Assembly (NCBI GenBank): GCA_003524365.1
Contig: DQHS01000338.1
Coordinates: 1 to 6,127, forward strand
Length of the DNA stretch: 6,127 bases
Source of the DNA: Cellvibrio sp.
GTDB taxonomy: Bacteria; Pseudomonadota; Gammaproteobacteria; Pseudomonadales; Cellvibrionaceae
Reading direction: 5' to 3'
The position numbers and the translations under genes were made by a program. Shown piece after piece: positions 1 through 5,638 of this stretch; position 1 is the stretch's first letter; the number at the start of each line of letters is the position of its first letter. The notes under the pieces are model-generated. The model ran no database searches and was not told where the DNA came from. It saw only the letters and a program-made list of their open reading frames with translations.

Positions 1-525
1 GAGTTGTATTACAACGATTTTAATACCGAAGAAAATGGTACCAAGACCACCGCATTGGTAAACCTGGTTCAACGTCTGTTGACCAATGGTGTGCCAATTG
101 ATGGTGTTGGTTTCCAAATGCATGTAATGAACGATTATCCATCAATCGCGAATATTCGTGCGTCACTGCAAAAAATTGTTGCACTCAGTCCAACGCTGAA
201 AATTAAAATCACCGAGTTAGATGTGCGTCTCAATAATCCCTATGATGGCAATTCAAGCAATGATTACACCAACCGCAATGATTGCACCGTGTCATGTGCA
301 GGGCTTGATCGTCAAAAGGCGCGCTATAAAGAAATCGTGCAGGCTTATCTGGATATAGTTCCACCGGCTCGCCGTGGTGGTATTACCGTGTGGGGAATTG
401 CAGATCCCGACAGTTGGTTTTACACCCATCAAAATCTGCCGGATTGGCCATTGTTATTTAACGATAACCTGCAACCTAAACCGGCCTATCAGGGCGTGCA
501 GGAAGCGTTGAATGCAGCTCAATAG
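1..525 (+). CDS. xyn10A: GH10 endo-1,4-beta-xylanase, C-terminal part (5' end outside window)
   Basis: This is the C-terminal 174 residues of a family 10 endo-beta-1,4-xylanase, a retaining enzyme that cuts the xylan main chain outside the cell. The frame is open from base 1, so the upstream half with the acid/base glutamate and any signal peptide or binding modules is missing. Visible GH10 landmarks are LYYNDFN at the start, GVGFQMH (His codon 121-123), the nucleophile motif ITELDV (Glu codon 214-216), and WGIADPDSW from base 391. After the nucleophile, the loop NNPYDGNSSND matches the calcium-binding loop known from Cellvibrio japonicus Xyn10A, with its Asn/Asp ligand positions kept. Two cysteines (codons at 283 and 295, DCTVSC) could form a disulfide. 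The chain ends soon after the last barrel strand, so no module follows the catalytic domain. The family is certain; orthology to Xyn10A is from memory. A hairpin terminator follows 60 bases downstream. Confidence 0.93.
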   Translation, partial: ELYYNDFNTEENGTKTTALVNLVQRLLTNGVPIDGVGFQMHVMNDYPSIANIRASLQKIVALSPTLKIKITELDVRLNNPYDGNSSNDYTNRNDCTVSCAGLDRQKARYKEIVQAYLDIVPPARRGGITVWGIADPDSWFYTHQNLPDWPLLFNDNLQPKPAYQGVQEALNAAQ

Positions 526-584
526 TTAGTGTTTAGTCATCGCGAGGGTTATTTCGTAAAGTTGAAATAGCATTGCGATTGTTC

Positions 585-618
585 GAAAAAACCGCAGGGG
601 CCTCCCTGCGGTTTTTTC
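585..618 (+). terminator. Rho-independent terminator after the GH10 xylanase
   Basis: Bases 585-599 and 604-618 pair perfectly over 15 bp around the loop GCCT. The core is CCGCAGGG / CCCTGCGG, flanked by six A on the left and six T on the right. The T run makes it a strong plus-strand terminator for the xylanase. The A run means it could also stop transcription coming from the right, although no minus-strand gene lies there in this window. Confidence 0.92.
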
Positions 619-708
619 ATTTAAGAGGGTAAATATTTGGCGATATGCGCTGACTATGCTATCTATAACTAACTCGTTCAGACTATTAATAATAACGGAG
701 TTGTAATT

Positions 709-954
709 ATGCCCATATCCCCCGAATTAGCCGCTGAAATGCAAGTGTTGCGTATGTTTGATACCAGCACCAGCCAATCTGGGCTCAAGGTTCACTCAGA
801 TGCCTCCCCCGATGTGATTGCCGCAACCCGCAGCTTATTTGAAAAACAATTAACCACCCAAATCGATGGTGGTTACTTAACTCCGCTTGGCTATGAGTGC
901 TCTGTGCATCTACAGCAAGTAATCCAAATCCTGAATTCCAAGCCTTTACTGTAA
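709..954 (+). CDS. Small TIGR02647-family protein, function unknown
   Basis: This 81-residue protein resembles the short conserved family TIGR02647 of Pseudomonas and related gammaproteobacteria. Shared features, from memory, are the start (SPELAAEMQVLRMFDTS), the middle segment GLKVHSDASPDVIAATRSLFEKQL, and the motif TQIDGGYLTPLG near residues 50-62. It has no signal peptide or membrane segment, so it should be cytoplasmic. The pattern of helices followed by DGGYLTPLG looks like the wing of a small winged-helix fold, but DNA binding is only my inference. The ATG at 709 is supported by the ribosome-binding site ACGGAG (695-700), 8 bases upstream. It is isolated from the xylanase by a terminator. 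No terminator is obvious after it, so read-through into the next gene 125 bases on is possible. An upstream TATAAC (664-669) is a possible -10 box without a well-spaced -35. Expected length for the family is about 80 residues, so it looks complete. Confidence 0.85.
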   Translation: MPISPELAAEMQVLRMFDTSTSQSGLKVHSDASPDVIAATRSLFEKQLTTQIDGGYLTPLGYECSVHLQQVIQILNSKPLL

Positions 955-983
955 AAATGTAGAGTAACTGCCCCTTTATTATC

Positions 984-1037
984 GGTGCAGGTTATCGACC
1001 CGGTGAAAATCCCGTCCAGCGCAGACGCGATTGCACC
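984..1037 (+). ncRNA. Possible structured leader RNA upstream of the DUF4380-like gene
   Basis: GGTGCA at 984-989 is the exact reverse complement of TGCACC at 1032-1037, closing a 54-base domain. Inside it, CGG(TGAAAAT)CCCG near 1001-1014 can form a short hairpin, and a GC-rich stretch follows. The inner segment loosely recalls the GGTGAAAATCC core of cobalamin riboswitches, but other conserved parts of that class are not evident. The domain ends 42 bases before the start codon at 1080. It may equally be a chance fold or part of the 3' end of the previous transcript. Confidence 0.25.
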
Positions 1038-1079
1038 AGTATAAAAACCTAACAAAAAATATTTCGTGAGAGATCAAAC

Positions 1080-2129
1080 ATGCCAACTTTCCATATCTTT
1101 TTGGTAAGGATTTTTTTGCTTATGCTTTTTTCTCCCCCGCTGCTTGCAGAAGCAGAAGTGACGCGTATTCCGTTAAATAACGGTACAGTCACAATTGAAA
1201 TCACGCCCGATATCGGCGGCCGCGTCTTATCGGCGAGCCTGGTTGATAAGCCCAATTTCTTGCATGTTGGCGCCGCCGTCGAGAGCGATCCCAACCCGTC
1301 GGTAACACCTGAGTCGAATAATATTGCTTATTTTGGCCATGAAACCTGGGTTGGTCCGCAGAGCCAATGGTGGGTACATCAACTGTTAAATCCCCAACGT
1401 GCTGCAGCAAAAGCGGTGTGGCCGCCAGATCCTTTTTTAATTCTCGCGAAAAATACTGTGCAGGGAAAAAATGCACAGCAAATTATTTTGCAAAGCCCCA
1501 ATAGCCCGGTATCGGGTGTGGTGATGCAAAAAACATTTTCTTTAGTCGAAGATAAACCCAATCAAATTCGTTTGGATGTGACGGCGCAAAATATTCGCGA
1601 TTCAAAAATTGCCTGGGATATCTGGTTTAACACACGCGTACCTCATACAACGAATGTTTATGTACCTGTTGCGAGCATGAGCGATGTGCGCGTCGAACAT
1701 TTCACTGATGCTACTTACGGTCCGTTGGAGCACAATTTCAGTGACGGGTTTTTTGCGCTGGAAAATTTTTCACCCAGCACGCATCAGGGGCGTAAAGGCA
1801 AAGTATTTATCCAGCCCGCGCAGGGTTGGATGGCAGCGTTTCACGATCAACAACTGCTGATTATCCAATTTGCCTTACAGCCGAAAAGCGCGATTCATCC
1901 GGAACAGGGGCAAATTGAACTTTATCAGGAATTTCTAGCCGCCAGTCCGGAGGAGGGCTTGTTGGAACTTGAGGTGCACGCGCCATACAGGTCGCTCAAA
2001 CCCCGTGAAACTATGTCGGCGACAGAAGTCTGGACGATTTTGCCTTATAACAACGTGCAAACACCCGCTGCCCAGCGCGCGTTTTTGCGGGAACTTGTTA
2101 CTAAATCGAGCGTATTGGCGCCTCTGTAA
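1080..2129 (+). CDS. Exported DUF4380-like protein (galactose-mutarotase-like fold)
   Basis: This 349-residue protein starts with a signal peptide: a hydrophobic stretch around residues 6-22 ends in LLAEAE, with likely cleavage after Ala23 or Ala25. The mature part begins with a pattern typical of DUF4380 and aldose-1-epimerase-like beta-sandwiches: IPLNNGTVTIEITPDIGGRVLSASL (about 29-53). Other likely family signatures are YFGHETWVGPQSQWW (about 83-97) and AWDIWFNTRVP (about 178-188). Such folds bind sugars, but DUF4380 has no assigned reaction that I know of, so periplasmic saccharide binding or anomer conversion is inference. The start is supported by GTGAGAGA about 8 bases upstream. It follows the TIGR02647 gene by 125 bases and has its own terminator. 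Its position between a xylanase and a xyloglucanase hints at a role in hemicellulose use. There is no lipobox, so it should be soluble in the periplasm or secreted. The gene appears intact. The exact family assignment is from motif memory and is moderately sure. Confidence 0.72.
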   Translation: MPTFHIFLVRIFLLMLFSPPLLAEAEVTRIPLNNGTVTIEITPDIGGRVLSASLVDKPNFLHVGAAVESDPNPSVTPESNNIAYFGHETWVGPQSQWWVHQLLNPQRAAAKAVWPPDPFLILAKNTVQGKNAQQIILQSPNSPVSGVVMQKTFSLVEDKPNQIRLDVTAQNIRDSKIAWDIWFNTRVPHTTNVYVPVASMSDVRVEHFTDATYGPLEHNFSDGFFALENFSPSTHQGRKGKVFIQPAQGWMAAFHDQQLLIIQFALQPKSAIHPEQGQIELYQEFLAASPEEGLLELEVHAPYRSLKPRETMSATEVWTILPYNNVQTPAAQRAFLRELVTKSSVLAPL

Positions 2130-2152
2130 AAAATCGGATTGTCTTAATTGTC

Positions 2153-2190
2153 AGAACCCCGGATTGGCAGGCCAGTCCGGGGTTCTTTGT
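2153..2190 (+). terminator. Rho-independent terminator after the DUF4380-like gene
   Basis: A long hairpin pairs AGAACCCCGGATTGG (from 2153) with CCAGTCCGGGGTTCT (to 2186), with one G-T wobble and a loop around 2168-2171. It is followed by TTTGTTTT. It starts 24 bases after the stop codon and separates this gene from the GH74 gene. Confidence 0.9.
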
Positions 2191-2255
2191 TTTCGATCAT
2201 CACTACTTTTTGGATTCACGTGCTGGTCCTGCCATATACCCAAAAGTATATTTAA

Positions 2256-2301
2256 GTCACAAAGACCATAACAAAATGATGTTTTGTTATTGATTTGTGA
2301 T
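2256..2301. promoter_or_regulatory. Nested double palindrome, probable operator upstream of the GH74 gene
   Basis: The inner dyad is ATAACAAAA (2268-2276) and TTTTGTTAT (2282-2290), a perfect 9-bp inverted repeat around TGATG. An outer dyad, TCACAAA (2257-2263) and TTTGTGA (2294-2300), surrounds it with nearly the same centre. The four half-sites are alike (GTCACAAA, ATAACAAA and their complements TTTGTTAT, TTTGTGAT) and sit 11-12 bases apart within each side, about one helical turn. This fits cooperative binding of two regulator dimers. There is no T-tract or GC-rich stem, so it is not a typical terminator. The regulator is unknown. Confidence 0.55.
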
Positions 2302-2340
2302 CCATTAGTATTAATTAACATATTTAATATATAAAATTAT
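2295..2340 (+). promoter_or_regulatory. AT-rich probable promoter region of the GH74 gene
   Basis: Bases 2301-2340 are almost entirely A and T and contain several -10-like boxes: CATATT (2319-2324), TAATAT (2325-2330) and TATAAA (2330-2335). TTGTGA (2295-2300), inside the outer palindrome arm, could be a weak -35 with an 18-base spacer to CATATT. No pair is a strong match, so activator dependence is plausible. The exact start of transcription cannot be fixed from the sequence. A promoter is expected somewhere here because a terminator closes the gene upstream. Confidence 0.35.
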
Positions 2341-2409
2341 CACCGCCAATAAAAATGATCAGGTGAGGAAGTTTCTAGCAAATCCAGCTGTCGTTAATAA
2401 TCCTAATAA

Positions 2410-5079
2410 ATGAGACTCATCAGAATGAAATTAAAACAACTCGTATCTTTGATGATACTGGGCGCGTTCGTATCTGGCCCAATGCTATCAACCACTACTT
2501 CAGCGCAAACCTCCGAAGCTTACAACTGGGATAGCCTTGCCATTGGTGGAGGCGGCTTTGTCTCGGCGATTTTGCCCAGCAGGACGGAGCAGGGCGTAAT
2601 TTATGCCCGTACCGATGTGGGCGGCGCCTATCGTTGGGATAAAACCAACAGCCGTTGGGTCTCCATGCTCGACTGGGTATCGGAAGAGCAGACTGGCTAT
2701 CTCGGCGTGGAATCTATCGCTATAGATCCAAAAAATGCTGCCAAAGTCTATCTACAAGTGGGCATCAGTTATTTCAACAGCGGAAAAACCGCGATTTTGC
2801 GCTCCAACGATTACGGTAAAACCTTCTCCATTACCGACGTGACTAACCAATTCAAAGCCCACGGCAATGGCATGGGGCGCCAGAACGGTGAGCGTTTGCA
2901 GGTAGATCCGGGTTCAAGCAACGTGCTTTATGCCGGCACCCGCTGGAACGGATTGTTCAAAAGCACCGATTCAGGTGCGACCTGGACGCGTTTGTCCGGT
3001 TTGAATATCACCACCACACCCAACGAGAACGGCATCAGTTTTGTTGCGCCCGATCCTCTCAGCGTATCCGGCAGTGTCGCGCAGCGTTTAATTGTCGGCG
3101 TGTCCCGCTTCGGCTCAGTTGGCGCCAACCTTTATCGCAGCAACGATGGTGGCGCGACCTTTACTGCCATCGCTGGCGCGCCTACAGCCTACATGCCGCA
3201 GCGCGCGGCTTACGCGGGTGACGGTAATCTCTATATCACTTACGCCAACGGTGCTGGCCCACACGCTCACTGGGCGCAGCCTGAGCCAATGGATGCCGGT
3301 CAGATCTGGAAGTACAACATCGGCACTGGTTCATGGACCAATGTGACGCCTGCCGGATATACCCGCGCGTTCAGCGGCATCAGTGTCGACCCGAATAATC
3401 CGCAGCGGTTGGTGGCATCAACTGTGAATACCTATCTGCAACAGGGTGATGCTTGGGGCGACCGTTTCTTTATCTCCACCAATGGCGGCGCCAGCTGGAC
3501 AGATATAGTGCAGCGCGGATTTGCCGATGATTCCAACGGAGTTTCATGGGTTGCGGGTCAATCTATCCACTGGGCGGGGTCGATCGAGTTTGATCCATTT
3601 GATACAAAAGCCGTCATGGTCACTTCAGGCAATGGCATTTTCAAAACCGGCAATATCGACGCGACCACCACTACCTGGACGTTTAACGTTAAAGGTTTGG
3701 AAGAAACGGTACCGCTCAATATTGTCAGCGTGCCTAATGGCCCGCTATTAACGGTGATTGGCGACTACGACGGCTTTCGCCATACCGATATCACCCAGTA
3801 CGCGCCTATTCATAATCCGCGCATGGGCACTACGACTGGTCTGGCTGTGGCACCACAGGCGACCAATATAGTCGCGCGAGCTGGCGGCGGTGATTCTCCT
3901 GCCATCTATACCTCTACTGATACCGGTGTCACTTGGACTAAAGCGGCGACGATGAACGGCAAGAATGGTCAGCTGGCGCTTTCGGCCAATGGCGGTGTGT
4001 TGCTCCATAGCCCGCAGGATTCCACCACGACCTACCGCTCCACTAATCTCGGTTCAACTTGGGTGGCGGTGACGGGGTTGAGTGTGAGCAATGCGCGTCC
4101 GGTGGCTGATCCAGTCAACTCCAACAAGTTCTACGCTTACAACAACGGCACCATGATGGTAAGTACCAACGGCGGCATGTCCTTTGCGGCGGCAGGCAGT
4201 CTTGCGTCGGGCGGTTCTAATGTGATTCGCCTGGCGCCAGGGCGCGAGGGCGATATCTGGGTTCCACTCTTTGGTGGTGGATTGGCGCGTTCGACTAACT
4301 CGGGTTCGTCGTTCAGCAGTATCAGTGGGGTGACTTACGCCAGTGCTGTCGGTTTTGGTAAAGCGGCGACAGGGGCAACTTATCCGACGGTTTATATCTG
4401 GGGAACGGTGAACGGCGTGCGCGGTGTATTCAGGTCAACCAATACTGGCAGCAGTTGGGTACGCGTTAATAACGATGCCCAAGAATTTGGCGGCCCGGCG
4501 AATGGTCAGTTCGTTATTGGCGATATGAATACCTACGGTGTGGTGTATATGAGCACGGCCGGTCGCGGTGTCGCTTACGGTAAACCCGCCGGTGTGGTGG
4601 CATCTTCGAGTGCGCCGAGCAGTGTGCCCTTGAGCAGTTCAAGTCGCTCATCGACCCCAAGCAGTGTGGTGTCCTCCAGTCGCTCATCAACACCGAGCAG
4701 TGTTGCATCATCAAGCCGTCCATCAAGTTCAGTGGCCAGCTCGATTGCCAGCTCAGTTGCGAGTAGTACAGCAGCCAATAACTGTACTTATGTAGTGAGC
4801 AATCAATGGGGTACAGGTTTTACGGCGGCGATTCGTATTAAAAATAATCGCACCACCGCAATTAATGGTTGGAGTGTTAATTGGGTGTATAGCGATGGCA
4901 GTCGCGTTACCGGCGGATGGAATGCCACTATCACTGGGAGCAATCCTTATAACGCTGTCAACGTGGGTTACAACGGCACTATTCAGCCTGGTCAAACCGT
5001 TGAGTTTGGATTCCAGGGTACCAAGCCAGCTAATGCAAATGCTGCAATTCCTGCAGTGACGGGCGCTGCGTGTAATTAA
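2410..5079 (+). CDS. gly74A: Secreted GH74 xyloglucanase with serine-rich linker and C-terminal CBM2
   Basis: This 889-residue enzyme should cut the beta-1,4-glucan backbone of xyloglucan by inversion, outside the cell. Residues 1-32 form a signal peptide (likely cleavage TSA|Q). The GH74 double beta-propeller spans about 38-725, with nine Asp-box/BNR-like motifs (for example STDSGATW 185-192, STDTGVTW 502-509, STNTGSSW 676-683). By analogy with known GH74 enzymes, Asp69 in ARTDVGGAYRW is the likely base and Asp452 in IGDYDGF the likely acid. Residues about 729-789 are a Ser/Ala/Pro/Val linker. The CBM2 (792-889) is bounded by Cys792 and Cys888 and should bind cellulose. The start is uncertain: ATG 2410 directly follows an in-frame TAA and has no clear Shine-Dalgarno, while ATG 2425 (MKLKQLV) gives a shorter but normal signal peptide. 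Neither has a strong ribosome site. Endo versus exo action cannot be told here. Terminators flank the gene, so it is monocistronic. Confidence 0.93.
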   Translation: MRLIRMKLKQLVSLMILGAFVSGPMLSTTTSAQTSEAYNWDSLAIGGGGFVSAILPSRTEQGVIYARTDVGGAYRWDKTNSRWVSMLDWVSEEQTGYLGVESIAIDPKNAAKVYLQVGISYFNSGKTAILRSNDYGKTFSITDVTNQFKAHGNGMGRQNGERLQVDPGSSNVLYAGTRWNGLFKSTDSGATWTRLSGLNITTTPNENGISFVAPDPLSVSGSVAQRLIVGVSRFGSVGANLYRSNDGGATFTAIAGAPTAYMPQRAAYAGDGNLYITYANGAGPHAHWAQPEPMDAGQIWKYNIGTGSWTNVTPAGYTRAFSGISVDPNNPQRLVASTVNTYLQQGDAWGDRFFISTNGGASWTDIVQRGFADDSNGVSWVAGQSIHWAGSIEFDPFDTKAVMVTSGNGIFKTGNIDATTTTWTFNVKGLEETVPLNIVSVPNGPLLTVIGDYDGFRHTDITQYAPIHNPRMGTTTGLAVAPQATNIVARAGGGDSPAIYTSTDTGVTWTKAATMNGKNGQLALSANGGVLLHSPQDSTTTYRSTNLGSTWVAVTGLSVSNARPVADPVNSNKFYAYNNGTMMVSTNGGMSFAAAGSLASGGSNVIRLAPGREGDIWVPLFGGGLARSTNSGSSFSSISGVTYASAVGFGKAATGATYPTVYIWGTVNGVRGVFRSTNTGSSWVRVNNDAQEFGGPANGQFVIGDMNTYGVVYMSTAGRGVAYGKPAGVVASSSAPSSVPLSSSSRSSTPSSVVSSSRSSTPSSVASSSRPSSSVASSIASSVASSTAANNCTYVVSNQWGTGFTAAIRIKNNRTTAINGWSVNWVYSDGSRVTGGWNATITGSNPYNAVNVGYNGTIQPGQTVEFGFQGTKPANANAAIPAVTGAACN
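4642..4713 (+). repeat. Two 36-base tandem repeats in the serine-rich linker
   Basis: Bases 4642-4677 and 4678-4713 encode SRSSTPSSVVSS and SRSSTPSSVASS back to back. They share the first 11 bases and differ mainly at codon third positions. A third, decayed copy (SRPSSSVASS) follows at 4714-4743. The repeats probably arose by local duplication that lengthened the linker. Synonymous drift shows that the duplication is not recent. Confidence 0.8.
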
Positions 5080-5109
5080 TTTTTTGTGTCATTAATGTGT
5101 GTCGTTCTG

Positions 5110-5136
5110 CCCGGTCGAAAGGCCGGGATTTTTTAT
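5110..5136 (+). terminator. Rho-independent terminator after the GH74 gene
   Basis: CCCGGTC (5110-5116) pairs with GGCCGGG (5121-5127), including one G-T wobble, around the stable tetraloop GAAA. ATTTTTTATTT follows. It lies 30 bases after the stop codon. Read from the other strand there is no T-tract after the stem, so it probably does not end the converging minus-strand operon efficiently. Confidence 0.88.
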
Positions 5137-5169
5137 TTACGATAATGTGAAATTTGTAAACAACAATGT

Positions 5170-5607
5170 TTAGTGATGTGCTGTCAGTTTTTCGATTGTG
5201 TTTTCACTATGTTTGGATAAATCGTTCAACAAATGCATGCAGGATGGATTCGGGTTGGTTGTCCGAGCGGCATTTATCAACGCCAAAATATGTTCTTCCG
5301 CGCTAATACGTTGCGCTAAGGCTTCGTTGGTATAGTCAGCGGACAAGGCTGCTCCTAAATGATGGAGCATCATTTCACCGGTTTCTTTATCTGGGTCAGG
5401 AACTGAAGGTAAATCTCCCAAGTCTCTAATAGCTATTTCCAAACGAGCTAAAAATAATTTTTTGTTTTTAGCAGCTTCCAGAAAAATGTCTGCAATATCC
5501 GGGTTTTCTACCAATTCGGTTGCATCTTGATAGTGATCAATACTTTCACGGCAGGCGATCAACAGTTCGTTGAGTGCAACTTCGGTATCTGAAAGTAAAC
5601 GAAACAT
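5170..5607 (-). CDS. DUF2383 / PA2169-type four-helix-bundle protein
   Basis: This 145-residue protein is nearly all helical and resembles the DUF2383 (PA2169-like, ferritin-like four-helix) family. The first helix (ALNELLIACRESIDHYQDATELV, about 11-33) and second helix (NPDIADIFLEAAKNKKLFLARLEIAIRDLG, about 35-64) show the family pattern. A short linker (LPSVPDPDKETGE) and two further helices with SAEEHILALINAA (about 102-114) and a final SKHSENTIEKL complete the bundle. The His and Glu residues could suit metal binding, but no role is established. It has no signal peptide and should be cytoplasmic. The start ATG (5605-5607) is preceded by AGGAG (complement of 5614-5618) at 6 bases, a strong ribosome site. 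It begins 31 bases after the lipid kinase gene on the same strand, so the two are likely co-transcribed. Its 3' end faces the GH74 gene. In pseudomonads, relatives are often stress-linked, which is only a hint here. Confidence 0.82.
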   Translation of the reverse strand: MFRLLSDTEVALNELLIACRESIDHYQDATELVENPDIADIFLEAAKNKKLFLARLEIAIRDLGDLPSVPDPDKETGEMMLHHLGAALSADYTNEALAQRISAEEHILALINAARTTNPNPSCMHLLNDLSKHSENTIEKLTAHH

Positions 5608-5638
5608 GCTGTACTCCTAGGGAAATTTAAGGCGTGGT

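Noticed and set aside
4..6. TTG at base 4 as start of a short protein
   Set aside because: The reading frame continues upstream from base 1 with GH10 sequence; the gene is simply cut by the window edge.
984..1037. True cobalamin or FMN riboswitch
   Set aside because: Only the short GGTGAAAATCC-like core fits. The other conserved blocks of either class could not be found, and the downstream gene is not a cobalamin or riboflavin gene.
2257..2300. Possible CRP site from TCACA and TGTGA
   Set aside because: The half-sites face outward (TCACA first, TGTGA second) and are 34 bases apart; a CRP site needs TGTGA-N6-TCACA. Neither half has a matching partner at the right distance.
2361..2369. AGGTGAGGA as ribosome-binding site for the GH74 gene or a small leader ORF
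   Set aside because: It is about 40 bases from the nearest GH74 start, and I see no start codon at a proper distance after it.
4514..4778. Minus-strand open frames opposite the serine-rich linker
   Set aside because: They reflect the low-complexity serine codons read backwards, lack ribosome sites and family motifs, and overlap a clear gene.
5080..5169. Hidden gene or small RNA between the converging genes
   Set aside because: The 90 bases hold only the GH74 terminator and AT-rich sequence; no reading frame or further stable fold is evident.
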